The notes beneath the pieces are model-generated. The model ran no database searches and was not told the origin of the DNA. It saw only the letters and a list, made by a program, of their open reading frames with translations. Made by a program: the position numbers and the translations under genes. Of a stretch of 64,000 bases of DNA, positions 19,837-31,375 are shown piece by piece. Where the stretch lies: NCBI GenBank assembly GCA_960531495.1, contig OY482847.1, positions 17,025,630 to 17,089,629 of the forward strand, written 5' to 3'. Every line of letters starts with the position of its first letter. Positions within the stretch are counted from its first letter, which is position 1. Origin of the DNA: Zeus faber. Its lineage: Eukaryota > Chordata > Actinopteri > Zeiformes > Zeidae.

Positions 19837-22007
19837 ACGCTGCATGTACCTGTTCTATGGTCCAAAGGATTTCAGAGCTGCCATCAGCTTTAAATCTTGA
19901 TGCGGCATAACAAATGTTTTGCTGCGATATCTTTTCTACTCAATTGTCTAAAAATAGGTTTGTGCATAACTTGAAAACACTGCTCCAGCTCAATTTCGCC
20001 AAGGGGCGGCTTTGTGTTTTTCTATTTTGTATATAATTTGCCGTTCAAGTCATGAATTGTTGATGAGGATGAATAAAATATAATGGCGCACTCTGCATAA
20101 CTCACGGGGGAACAAAAGCCCAAAAGACCTGCAGCGTCAAGAGGCAAAGGTGATAAATAGTTTCTGACAACTTCACACTACTGAGTCGATGGATAATGAT
20201 GATGGTCCGCTGTTCATTTGCTGCTGTTTATTAAGGATTGTTTGTTTTTTAGCCGTTTATTGTGTTGTTAAGACATATGCATCAGTGTGATAGAACTGAT
20301 TATATTATCTCAATACTTTAGTCTTGTCCAAGTCGTTTTTGACATTGTCCCGTCTTCCATTTTGTGTAGACGGCTGGAACCCTAAATGAGCAGCAGTAAT
20401 TAGACGTGGTCTCAAACAGAGGGTCCATTATCTCCTAATAAATGCTACTTAGCAAGTGCGTAATTAAGGTACAGCTGCCTGAGCTGGTGACAGCTCCCAG
20501 ATTAAACAATTAGCACAATGGTCAAACGCAAGGGCGGTCAAGGGAGGAAAAGCACGCGTCGGAGCGCACCAACTTTATAAGCAGCGGGACCTGCTTCCAG
20601 CGTCTGACTCCCACCGTCTTCGAGACCGGAACCGGAGCCGAGGACGCCTTGATTTCAACTTAAGTTACCGACTTAAACATATTCAACGAGCAACTCTCAT
20701 TGTTGAGGATGTGGCTGCGCTCGTAAGGAAAAAGACAAAAACAAGAAATTTAATCGAAACGTGTCATTTCATTATTCTTAAAAGCACGCTGCCTCCGCGT
20801 CCGTCGTGTGTCAGACGCTGGAATGAATGTGGCTGCGCCTCATTGCCGGCCTCCGATGTTTTCAAAGGGCCGGTCTGCACCGAAGCGTGGGCCGCGTTTG
20901 GCCCACATGCGCGTCAGGTGCCGCGGCCCAGAATGAGACATCGTTTTTTAATGACGTCCAACTTTTTCCCAGCGGTGCCGGCGGTTTCGTTATCAAAAAG
21001 CGCCTTTGAACAAGAGCAGAACGAGACGCGGAGATTATCTGAGCGACCGCTGTTCGGCTCAACTTTCTTTTCAGCCCAAACTAGCTGTAAATAAAAATGT
21101 CCCACGGGGTGGCGGGCTTTCAATTTTTATTGATTGTCTCGCTGCCTCCCCCGTACGCTGTGGAGCATCAAACCGCCTTGAAGCTCTCGGAGGTTGAGCG
21201 TCCGCGGCGGTGACGGATTGGCCGTCCGTCCGCTCCAATGGCAATTTTCCCTCCAGCTTCGCCACGGTTGTAATAAGAAATTCACAGGAAAACAAAAAGG
21301 TATAAACAAAAAATAAAAGCCGTAGTACAAACCATGCAGCGCCAATACAGGCCCCAGTCAACGCAGTCCATGGATGACACGTTACACGAGTTGTTTGAAT
21401 ATTTGTAAACGATGATCTATTGCGTTATATTTGTCGTCTGCTGCATTTGTAAATATTTGAATGATATTAAATGTAGGAGCAAAAGGCTTCCATTAAATTC
21501 CCGATTTCCCAATTTAAATTGAATTCCACACTGGAATGCACTCGCATCCTTTCGGGTAATTTGAGGATTTCTCCGGCAGCCCCCCCGGTTGTCACCTAAA
21601 GAGACGGAACCGCCGGAAGATCTCTTTCTGACACATAACCTCGCCCACGTCACGCGCTGCGTCTCGTTAATGACCCCTTACTCGGTCATTTACGAGCCGT
21701 CCGCCGTTGGATGTTGACTCTGCTGCGACTCGGTCGAGGGGGAAGGACAAACGGGGCTTCCTCATGGCCATAATCACGCACTTCATCATGTTTAGGTGTG
21801 CTGCAGAGGCTAATTTGCATGAAAAAAATACAAGAAGAAATACCCATAATGCCCCAAGACTTCCCCTCTTTTGCTTTGGAATGACTAGATTCAAAACAGA
21901 TGAGCGCACACACACACACACACACACGCGCACACACAGACAAATAGAAATTCCTGCATTTCATCCTTGCAAGCAGCAAAGATTATTATTGAGCAATGAC
22001 TTGCGTC
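19837..22007. other. intergenic, no gene recognised
   Basis: Includes GC-richer DNA at 20510-21700 and a (CA)n at 21906-21942. Several 60-130-codon frames occur, but none shows a recognisable domain or splice context. Confidence 0.5.
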
Positions 22008-22053
22008 CCCATCAGGAATGCGTCAATCTGGGCTGCCGGGTTCCACTCGCTCA
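22008..22053 (-). repeat. isolated 46-bp exact copy of the Gypsy gag gene
   Basis: This stretch, cccatcaggaatgcgtcaat to gttccactcgctca, is identical base for base to 26761-26806 inside the Gypsy gag coding region. It has the same orientation and lies 739 bp left of the element's end. The flanks do not match. Confidence 0.9.
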
Positions 22054-22791
22054 TCAACATTATGCAATCCTCCAGAATAATTTATAACCCCTACAAATTT
22101 GACCGATTTACAACTGTCCTTCATCAGAAATCTGGTTTCTTTCATCTGATCGTGCCCGGACATCGTGGCGTCCTCCACCCAAGGCATCTGAACATGGAGA
22201 ATTGGTATAAATTAGCATTTCAATTGAATTGAATTTGAGGTGCTTTTGTTTTCTCACATGTTGTACATCTGTGGGGTTTCTGGTACAAAATGACCGCCCA
22301 CACAGTATTGAATGTCCGAGGCTATATAAAAGGGCGATTTCAGCGATATTTCCTCGAATGTCAACCTTTGTTTTTTTATGGTAAAATACCTTTTTTTCCT
22401 TTTACACAACCATTCTAGTCTCTGCGGCATCAAAGCACCGCTGGCCGGGAGGATGCAAAATGTCCCTGCTTCCTTCTCTCAACAATAACTCATTTTCTCT
22501 CTCCCTCTCTGAAACTCTCGTTCCAGCGTTCCCATACTAATATTCATGATGATGATGATATTCATCACAGCCTTTTAACAGGAGGGGTGGGGGTTTAATT
22601 TATCAGGAGAAATGAGACGGCGCGGGGTCGTTGCAAATAAGAGCACGGAGGAACATCTATGTGAGAGAGGAAAATACGCTGAGAGCGTGTTTGGCGTGTT
22701 ATTTTGTGTGCCTGATATACTGTTTATAATGATGTTACAGTCAGACCTGTTTCTGTATCCCGAAAAAAAACACACAGGATAATGGCAACTG
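22054..22791. other. intergenic DNA left of the Gypsy element
   Basis: No gene or repeat recognised. A (GAT)n-like stretch is at 22541-22562. Confidence 0.5.
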
Positions 22792-22953
22792 TGTAACGGG
22801 TGTGGTTAGGACCCAATTGCAGCACAAAGACAGGCAGGGATATTTGGTAATGTCTTTTATTTGTAGAGCAGACAGAAGACAGGCAGGGAGCATGCAGGAT
22901 ACGTGGTCGGAGCGAGGCAGAGTCGGTAGCGGGGAATCAGTCCGGAGAACGCT
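22792..22953 (-). repeat. Gypsy 3' LTR, truncated (promoter half missing)
   Basis: It aligns with 27421-27623 of the other LTR, with about five substitutions, a 2-bp indel and the 43-bp length difference. It stops abruptly at the integrase stop codon. The 175 bp corresponding to 27624-27798 (U3 with the TATA box) and the expected polypurine tract are absent. The AATAAA is kept (22856-22861 on plus). Confidence 0.9.
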
Positions 22954-24470
22954 AGTACACGTCGGAGACCCCGTCCATCTCCTCGTCCTCCACTAAATGG
23001 GCCACGTCCTCATCGGAGCAGGGACCCCCAGGGTCGACATCCTCCGCCTCTGAAACATTAGACAACAATAGAGGTGGTGGGGTCTGCGGTCGGGAGGGTT
23101 GACCCGGTCTGGAGGGCTGGTCAGGATGGCGCTGATGGAACTTCCTGATGAGGGTGTGGTCCAGAATCTGCCTCGCAGGAACCCAGGACCTCTCCTCCGG
23201 GCCGTAACCCTCCCAATCCACCAGGTACTGCAGGCCTCTTTCACGCCGGCGGAAACGTAGGAGACGGCGGGAACGTAGGAGATGGCGGACAGAGAAGGCA
23301 GGACCCCCGTCAATGAAGCGCGGAGTAGACGGGGGAGGCGCCAAGGGGACCAGAGCACTCTCCCGGACTGGCTTGACCTTGGACATGTGGAAGGTGGGAT
23401 GGACTCGCATGGACCTGGGGAGCTTGAGCTGCACTGCCACCGGGTTGACGACCTTCTCGATCTTGAATGGGCCGATGAACCGAGGAGCCAGCTTCTTAGC
23501 GTCCACCTTCAGGGGGAGGTCCCGGGTGGAGAGCCAGAACTTCTGGCCCGGCTGGTACTCCGGGGCCTGGGAGTGGCGACGCTTGGCGGCAGAGTCGTTG
23601 CAGCCAGCGGCTCGGAGGAGGGCGGCCCGGGCCCGGGTCCAGGTCCTGCGACAGCGGCGAATGAAGGCCTGGACGGACGGGCAGGAAGCCTCCCTCTCAA
23701 GGGCCGGGAACAGAGGCGGTTGGAAGCCGTAGGCACACTGGAAGGGGGAGAGGCCTGTGGCCAAACTGGTCAGGGTGTTGTGGGCATATTCCACCCACAA
23801 AAGCTGCTCAGACCAGGAAGACGGGTGTTGAGACGTCATGCAGCGCAGGGCCATCTCCATCTCCTGGTTCTTCCGCTCCGTTTGGCCGTTGGACTGGGGG
23901 TGGTACCCTGAGGACAGGCTGACGGTGGCCCCCCAGGAGCGAACAGAACTCCCTCCAGAAGACCGAGGCGAACTGGGGACCCCGGTCGGATACCACATCT
24001 ACCGGGATGCCATGGAGGCGGAAGACATGATACAACAGTAGCTTGGCGGTGCCATTGGCCGACGGGAGCTTCGGTAGAGGCACGAAGTGAGCCATCTTGC
24101 TGAACTGGTCCACCACGGTCAGGATAGTAGTGTTGCCGCTAGACGGTGGCAGACCGGTGACGAAGTCCAAGGAGATGTGAGACCAGGGGCGATGAGGAAC
24201 CGGCAGTGGGTGTAGGAGACCGGCAGGAGCAAGAAGAGAGGGTTTGTGCTGGTTACAGGTGGTGCAGGCATTGACGAACCCTCGGGCGTCCTCACCCAGG
24301 GAGAGCCACCAGAAGCGACGCTGGACGACCTCCTTCGTCTGCTGGATCCCCGGGTGGCAGGTGAGTCGGGAGTTGTGGGCCCACTGAAGAACCTCAGACC
24401 TCGGAGGTCAGGGAGGACGAACAGACGGTCGGGCGGACATGCGCTGGGTCCAGGTTGGTCCTGGGCGGCG
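22952..24470 (-). pseudogene. Gypsy integrase with C-terminal chromodomain, broken
   Basis: The zinc-binding H2C2 part lies at about 24240-24390, split by a frameshift. The core has [11 protein letters not shown] (first Asp), [12 protein letters not shown] (second Asp) and [11 protein letters not shown] (Glu), a D,D-35-E catalytic set. A G-run near 23935-23945 shifts the frame between the second Asp and the Glu. The C-terminal part is a 348-codon open frame holding a GPFKI linker and a chromodomain block [18 protein letters not shown], followed by a Pro-rich tail ending in TAG at 22954-22952. Family role: strand transfer of cDNA; the chromodomain targets chromatin marks. Confidence 0.9.
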
Positions 24471-24679
24471 GCTCTGACCTTCTCTTCCACCTCCCAGGTG
24501 AGTGTGGCAACTAGACGGGAGGACGGTAGAATGGTGTCAGGGTCAGCAGCGTCTTCCTCCTCCTCCTGGAGTTCAAACCTGACGCCCTGCCGGGACAGGG
24601 CGTCAGGTTTGACATTGCGTGACCCTGGCCGATAGGAGAGGGAGAAATTGAACCTGGTAAGGCCCAACGGGCCTGACGG

Positions 24680-25950
24680 GAGTTCAGTCTCCTGGCGGAC
24701 TGAATATACTCCAGGTTCTTGTGGTCAGTACACACCAGGAACGGCAGCTGGGTTCCCTCTAGCCAGTGTCGCCACTCCTCCAGGGCTAATTTCACGGCGA
24801 GAAGCTCCCTATTCCCGATGTCGTAGTTCCTCTCGGCCGGGGTCAAACGCCTGGAGAAGAAGGTGCAGGGATGAAGCTTCTGGTCGGAGGCGGTTCTCTG
24901 GGAGAGAACAGCTCCGACTCCCAAGTCGGAGGCGTCCACTTCAACCACGAACTGCCGTTCGGGGTCAGGCAATACCAGAATGGGAGCTGAAGTGAACCGT
25001 GCCTTCAGGGCCAGGAAGGTGCCGTTGGCGGCGGCGGACCACAGAAACGGCACCTTGGAGGAGGTTAGGGCTGTGAGGGGGGCAGCCACCGTGCTGTAGC
25101 CTCGGATGAACCTCCGATAGAAGTTGGCAAAACCGAGGAAGCGCTGGAGTTGTTTGCGGGTGTCCGGGGCGGGCCAGGTGGTGACGGCGGAGACCTTGGT
25201 GGAGTCCATCTGGATGGTCCCCCTCCCCACGACATACCCCAGGAAGGAGACGGACGGGAAACTCACACTTCTCCGCCTTCACAAAGAGTGAGTTCTCCAG
25301 GAGGCGCTGCAGGACCGTCTGGACGTGGTGGACGTGCTCAGCTTGGGATCGGGAGAAAATCAGGATGTCGTTGAGGTACACAAAGACGAATTCTTTGAGC
25401 ATGTCCCTGAGCACGTCATTGACCAGGGCCTGGAAGACCGCAGGGGCGTTGGTGAGACCAAAGGGAATCACCAGTTATTCGTAGTGACCGGAGGGAGTGT
25501 TGAACGCCGTCTTCCATTCGTCTCCCTCTCGAACCCGGACCAGATGGTAGGCGTTGCATAGGTCGAGCTTGGTAAACACCGTGGTCCCCTCCAGGAGTTC
25601 GAATGCTGATGAGATGAGGGGATAGCGGTTCTTGACCGTAATGTCGTTGAGACCGCGATAGTCAATACAGGGGCGAAGCGACTTGTCCTTCTTCTCCAGG
25701 AAGAAGAAGCCAGCCACCACCGGGGATGAGGAGGGACGGATGATGCCCACCGCCAGAGCATCGTAAATATAGGTGTCCATGGCCTCTCTCTCCGGGGCGG
25801 ACAGGGAGTACAGGCGGCCTCTGGGGGGGGGGTGGAGCCGGGCTGGAGGTCGATGGCAATATCGTATGGCCTGTGCGGAGGAAGGGATGTCCCCTTGGCC
25901 TTGCTGAAGACCTCCCTGAAGTTGAGGTACTTGGCGGGGACCCCCAACAT
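24680..25950 (-). pseudogene. Gypsy reverse transcriptase and RNase H, broken
   Basis: The RT opens [19 protein letters not shown] and runs into a run of nine C (plus G at 25828) that shifts the frame. It continues with [12 protein letters not shown] and [15 protein letters not shown] (Asp of motif A present). A TAA at 25477-25475 follows GHYE. The palm motif reads VYLNDILIF instead of Y-x-D-D, with Asn at 25370-25372, so a catalytic Asp is lost. A further frameshift lies near 25265. The RNase H part keeps VDAS, NREL and TDHKN, so its acidic residues look intact. In the family this enzyme copies element RNA into DNA. Neighbouring frames on the plus strand here are antisense shadows. Confidence 0.9.
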
Positions 25951-26099
25951 GTCAGGTGCAGAGCTGGAGCTGGTGGGTGGCTGAGGTGCGGCGGCTTGCT
26001 TCAGGCAGACCTGATGGCACGCAGGACCCCATCCTAGAATAGCCCCTGTGGTCCAGTCGAGGTGTTGTGACGCCGGAGCCAGGGGAACCCCAGGAGGAG

Positions 26100-26340
26100 G
26101 GGGTGACGAGGTTAGTGCAGGATGCAGAACTGCATCGTCTCGTGGTGGTTGCCGGACAGGAGCATGCGGATCGGCACCGTCTGATGGGTGACTGTCCCCA
26201 GGAGGCGGCCATCCAGGGCAGTGGCAGGAACCGGAGAAGGCAGGAGAACTCGACCAATACCCAGCTGCCGTGCTAGGTTATCGTCGATGATGTTAAGAGT
26301 CAATAAGTATGGCGAGGGAATGTGAGCATTGGGGCAGCAG
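26100..26340 (-). pseudogene. Gypsy aspartic protease remnant
   Basis: The block [18 protein letters not shown], then [19 protein letters not shown] and [12 protein letters not shown], is the retropepsin-like segment of this Gypsy group. Just upstream (about 26290-26310) the reading frame gives ILIDS followed at once by TAA, and the rest of the protease is in another frame. The catalytic D-S/T-G is therefore cut after Asp-Ser by a small indel, and the enzyme cannot be made as written. Confidence 0.75.
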
Positions 26341-26411
26341 CAGCTGAGCCTGACACAGGGGGCATGGGTTTCAGGAGGGTTTGGAGGTGTGGCTCACCAG
26401 GACCTCCTCCC

Positions 26412-27403
26412 TCACTGGTGAGCCCGGCCTTTTACCAGACACCCGGAGATGTAGTGTCCAGCTAGACCGCAGTAGAGACAACGGTTCCCCACCCGGCGTC
26501 TCTCCTTCTCCTCCGGGGTGAGGCTGGCCCGGCCAACCTGCATGGGAGGGGCCTCACTCGTGGGTTAACGGGCCGGAAGAGCTGGCGGCCCGGAGGAACC
26601 TGGGAGACAGGTTGCTGGGCGGCGCTCCACTTGGCTTCGACGCCGCTCTCGCTGCCGGGCCTGCATGCGTCGGTCGATACGGGAAGCAAGCTCAATGATG
26701 CCATCGAGAGAGGTGGGCAGGTCGTGGGAAACTGGCTCTTCCTTCACGTACTCTGCTAATCCCATCAGGAATGCGTCAATCTGGGCTGCCGGGTTCCACT
26801 CGCTCAGTCGAGCCTGGGTGCGGAAGTCGATCGCGTAATCGACCACGGAGCGGGACCCTTGACTGAGACCCAGGAGACCACCAGTAGCATCGGGACCCCG
26901 TGATGTAAACCCGAACACCTTGCGGAGCTCGGCAGCGAAGGCGTGGAAGGAGGAGCAGGCTGGTGTGCGTCGTTCCCACTCGGCCTTTCCCCATAGCCGA
27001 GCGCTGCCCGTCAGGTGATTTACGGCGAACGCCACCCTGGCATCCTCGGAGGCGAAGGTGTGGGGCTGCAGAGCGAAGAGGATGGAACAGTTCGTGATGA
27101 ACGGACTACAGCCGTCTGCGTCTCCAGCGTAGCGTTCTGGAACCCCCACCCGGGGCTCCAGGGGGTACCCAGTCTGGGTACTGGTGGAGGTGGGTCCGGG
27201 GAAGCGGGCGGCGGGATGAACTGACCGAGAGCGAATGCGAGCTGCTGGTCCTGGGCGGCTAGCGTGGCGAGCCCTTGCTCCTGGCTAGCTGCTGCTAGCC
27301 GAGCGTCCGCTGAGGTGGAGGCTCGGACAGCCTCCTGGTGTTGGAGCTGTGACTCCACCCGTCCCAGGCGTGCCAGCAACTTGGGGTTGTGTGCTGGGTC
27401 CAT
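26412..27403 (-). pseudogene. Gypsy gag (capsid and zinc knuckle), broken
   Basis: ATG at 27403-27401 begins MDPAHNPKLLARLGRVES, 18 bp after the 5' LTR, then a Q/A-rich N-terminal part. A frameshift near 27150 separates this from the capsid part, which has GVPERYAGDADGCSPF, LTGSARLWGKAEWE and the R-RMQARQRERRR region before the knuckle. A premature TAA at 26564-26562 follows. In the same frame beyond it lies the CCHC box C-LY-C-GLAG-H-YISG-C at about 26439-26481, then a stop at 26414-26412. In the family Gag packages element RNA into particles. A 46-bp segment of it (26761-26806) recurs exactly at 22008. Confidence 0.88.
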
Positions 27404-27420
27404 TGTTGGCCAGATTGTAC

Positions 27421-27798
27421 TGTAACGGGTGTGGTTAGGACCCAATTGCAGCAAAGACAGTCAGGGATATTTGGTAATGTCTTTTATTTGTAGAGCAGAT
27501 GGAAGACAGGCAGGGAGCAGGCAGGATACGTCGTCGGGGACAGGCAGGCTCGATAACGAGCAGGCAGGATACGTGGTCGGAGCGAGGCAGAGTCGGTAGC
27601 GGGGAATCAGTCCAGAGAACGCTGGAGAGTCTGGTGCAAGCATCGAAGACAATCTGGCAATGGGTGACTGGTGAAAGAGGCATATATAGTAGTTAGATTA
27701 CAGATCGGGAACAGCTGTGTGCGCAGGTGAATGGAGTTGGACTAATGGGACAGGTAAGGAGAGGGAGGGGAAAGTAGAAGAAGGCGGAGATCATGACA
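27421..27798 (-). repeat. Gypsy 5' LTR (full length, 378 bp)
   Basis: On the minus strand it starts TGTCATGA and ends CGTTACA, the TG...CA LTR form. A TATATA-type box is at about 27679-27686 and an AATAAA is at 27483-27488 (TTTATT on plus), in the order U3-R-U5. It carries a 43-bp extra segment, a partial tandem duplication of gagcaggcaggatacgt, absent from the other LTR. Confidence 0.9.
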
Positions 27799-30060
27799 AG
27801 CTGAATGAATAGACATGAGGAAACTTGTCCATAACAGCACCTTAAAAGTGGGACTTTGGGCATTTGCATGTGACTGTGACATTTCCTAGACTTTCCTAGA
27901 ACTTCTGGGTGAAAGAGGAACGGGGGAAGAGGGTGATAACAGAGTGAAGGGGGGAGGCAGGAGGAGGAGGGAGCGGAACCGGACGGGATGTGCTGAGGAT
28001 TAAGTCTAATGGCGGAGGGAACGGAGTGGGGAAGTCATTATTAGTGATCATTAAAAAACAGCGGAGGGCTCGCGATTTATTTTACATTATTCTATGCCAG
28101 TATCACGCTGGGGAGAAGAAATGGTGCAAATAAAGGCGCAATTTGAAAAGGTAAAATATTCTTTATAATGAGTCTCTTCTACTCTAGATAGAGAGAGTGG
28201 TCACATAAAGAATGGATTTAAGGCGGCCATTCTAAATATAGAAATCCCAGGAATCACGCCTGGCCTGAAGGGTAAGTTCGTTATTTTTCAACCTGGGCCC
28301 TATTAAAATGACGGGGAACCTTTCCTTTCGCTGAATGGCATCGTGCGTTCGCTCACATGGTTTCCATAATGTCTGGAGAGTTTTTACCTAAGAATCAGAC
28401 ACAAGATGCATGGGTGCGTACACAGGACAACAAGTTTTTATTGTTTTAGCGTTTTGAGAAGATTTTGTCCTGCACCAGCTCGGTTTTATAACCACTCTCT
28501 TGGACTGTGCTCCACTTAATGTGCTTATACAGCCCCTTTTGAATTATACCATTTTAAAAGACAGATTTGAGCTCTAAACAGCAGTGGTGGGATGTTGGAA
28601 AGTGTCAGATGAAGCAGTTTTGCCGGTTTTTAAAATTGACATCGGCACATGGATGAAAGATGGAGGGATTGGACGAGTGGAACCACAGTCCTTAGCAGAT
28701 TCCACAGCAGATCAGGGCTGTAATGTTGCTCTTGAGTGTAATAACCCTGCTCCAGCCGACCTGCAGGCCGGTTGGTTGAGATTTTCCCAAACTTGCGACG
28801 AGATTTGCGTAAGCATAAAAATGCAAGAGGTTGCAGTGTCCCAGTCTTCTTTGCCATGCTGGTCCACCTCGGATCAACGCCAGATTATTGGCCTCCCCTC
28901 TTTTAGGGGATTGATCTTCCCTCAGCACAAAGCTTCCTGGAGGAATGAAGATTGATGGCGCCGAGGCCAAATGCTTACAATCAATAACTTGTATTTTTTT
29001 TTTTTTTAACTCTGATACCGCTTGACACGTGTGGACCCTCCACCCGAGTTCAGACAGTGTTGGGGCATTTCCTTTTTGTGGGGACCGAGTCTGTTGTAGC
29101 TCCCTTAGGACGACGCTGCTCAGGTTATTATTCTTTGGCCACAGGAGCCGGCGGGGACCGGAAAGTATAACGCTGCTCGAGCTGAATGGTTAATCGATTC
29201 CATATTGAAATGACTATTTGAACAAACACAAATTGTCAAATTGAAGAAGCTACAATTTCTTTTTTGTACAAGGAGGTTTTCCGGTTGGGTGGTTATTATA
29301 GCGATCAAAATGTGAGCAGAGCAGCCCTATATAAATCAACTCTCTCTCTCTGATGATTCCGATTCCCCATCTTCCATCTGATTCCCACTTCGCCCAGGCC
29401 ATATGCATGGAGACTGAGTCCTGTCTGTCTCTCGTAAAAGATAAACCACCGTGTCTGTGCACAGTACTATAATGTGTATATGCAGTACAGAAGTCTTTCA
29501 CTACCGAGGAGGATCTGGGCAGAACGGGTTTATTTCCTTGTAAAAACACAATGTAATATTAGAAAGAAATAATGAGGTTCAGTCCAGTGGAATTTGTCTT
29601 TGGCTCTTGTCTAAGCGATACCACACAGCTTTAGTAATGATGGGGTCAGTGTCCAAAAAGATCTTAATTGTGGTTGTGTTGTATTTACGGTCAACGTCGT
29701 TCTGAAAAATTACACTTCATCAATCATTTTTACTCATCTACCGCGTGATGCGGTGATGAATCACAAATTTGTTTATGCTTCTCAGCATTGATCATTTCCT
29801 AAATGATCCTCATCTTGTCCTCATCTCCTCCACCCTTGGCTAAAGTCCATCTCTCGCCCATGGAATGCTGCGGAAATGCGTCAAAAACACTTTTTGGAAA
29901 AATATGCAGACCTCCCCCCTCCTTTCCCTTTGAACTACTTTTTGGTTATAAAAAGGGTCATTTGAATAATGTAATTTTGGTAATTGGTCCATTTGGCTGT
30001 TACAAATAGGGAAAATATCCATTATGTTCAATCAGGGGAAAATACCTTTATGGCTGAAAA
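27799..30060. other. intergenic, no gene recognised
   Basis: Unique-looking sequence. GA-rich stretches at 27890-27980; T13 at about 28996. No known repeat end or coding block recognised. Confidence 0.5.
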
Positions 30061-30064
30061 TGAG

Positions 30065-30067
<3 letters not shown>

Positions 30068-30142
<75 letters not shown>

Positions 30143-30143
30143 A
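30068..30143. repeat. (CT)n microsatellite
   Basis: About 36 CT units. Confidence 0.97.
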
Positions 30144-30900
30144 TGTAATGGTGCTCTGGCTCAGACCCCATAACCACCTATTGGTTTCTCTAATTTACAG
30201 GACAGGTCTTTCCCCTTTGGGCCAAGTTGCAAAACGACCATTAGTATACATTAACTTTGATACGTATATATCCTCCCATAGGCCTCTACTCTTGCTTAAA
30301 ATTGGCCTCAAGGTCTCCAGAGAACTTAAACTCAGTTTACTGTTCCTTTCTTGGAAACAAAATATACCCAAGTTCATTGTTGGCAATTTGGGTAATTTTT
30401 AAAAGCTGCTCTCTCACTGCCTTGGTTGTTTTTTTTTTTTCGTTTTTTTTTAATGAAAAGCATCTATGAATTGTAAGCTGGATGACATTTTCAGAACTTT
30501 GGATGGCGCCAGAAGACAGAACCACCAAGCTTAGCCCCTGTTATTAGGATTAACCACCTCAACACCTGTCTGGGGAAATTAATGGGTGTTACTTTAAGCT
30601 TCTCTCTTACTTTATGGATCCTCCTTTTTCTGCTGAATTCCCTCCCTTCTTCCACCTCTCTCTTCCACCTTATTTTATGATCCATCCCACATGCTCCTGC
30701 TGGAGATTAATAGCTTAGTGATATGTAGAAGACTGCTGTTTCCCTGCACCGCTGCTGCAGAGCCAAGCAGTCAGAACCTCACTCTCCCCTCATTCCGCTC
30801 TCCTCCTCGTCCTTTTATCCTTCAGTGTTAGGTGAAATTTCACTCATTGGTCAACTGGTCTTTCATTCTCTATATTATTATTTACGAGCTGAAGTACAAC
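30144..30900. other. intergenic, no recognised feature
   Basis: A T-rich stretch at 30429-30452. No gene or repeat end recognised. Confidence 0.5.
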
Positions 30901-31065
30901 TTAAGTAGCTTTTTTTTCAGGTGGATTTCATTTCACCTTTATTTAGTTCTCGGGGATACATTGAGGGGTGAACCCCTATTTTCAATGACGCTGAGATCGC
31001 ATGATGCAGAAAAATAAAATTAATAGAAATAAACTAAAATAAGTCGGACAATAACAACACACACA

Positions 31066-31375
31066 TCAATATTGGTTCAACAATTCCGAGTTAAAACAAT
31101 TACATTCTAACACAATGAGATTTTGAAGCATATTTTTAAAATGGCCCAATGGTATCAAGGAATCGATATTTAATGTGCATTGTAGGTTATTCCAGGAGTC
31201 CGGAGAACAAAGTTTAAAAGCGGTAATTCCAAGTTCTCTTTCAATAGCTGTACTGAGTAAAGTGCTTATTTTAAGTTTGCTATAATCGATTCCCTTAGCT
31301 CTTGTGAATAGCAAATATCTGCAAGAAAGTTGCAGATTGTCAATAATCAATTGTCTGGAATCAGCCCAACAATAT
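31066..31375 (-). pseudogene. LINE ORF2 C-terminal part
   Basis: Continues the LINE beyond the TIR insertion: VIYCWADSRQLIIDNLQLS, then RAKGIDYSKLKISTL, then ERELGITAFKLCSPDSWNNL and LIPLGHFKNMLQNLIV, ending NQY. This is the post-RT region typical of fish L2/CR1 LINEs. The frame is mostly open, suggesting modest age. Confidence 0.75.

Larger units (their letters stand above)
22792..27798 (-). mobile_element. Ty3/Gypsy LTR retrotransposon, chromodomain-bearing, degenerate
   Basis: Read on the minus strand: 5' LTR 27798-27421, gag from 27403, a CCHC knuckle, an aspartic protease remnant, RT, RNase H, a zinc-binding plus DDE integrase, a chromodomain, then a truncated 3' LTR 22953-22792. The order gag-PR-RT-RH-IN with a C-terminal chromodomain is the chromovirus layout of Ty3/Gypsy. 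At least eight stops or frameshifts are visible, plus a changed RT active site and a 3' LTR deletion, so it is dead. The flanking pentamers are aactg (left) and agctg (right), a possible 5-bp target duplication with one mismatch. Confidence 0.93.

Noticed and set aside
23282-23911. 209-codon plus-strand frame
   Set aside because: Antisense of the Gypsy integrase gene; GC-rich coding DNA often leaves long antisense frames.
22787-27803. A perfect target duplication for the Gypsy element
   Set aside because: Flanks are aactg and agctg, one mismatch in five; too short to be sure.
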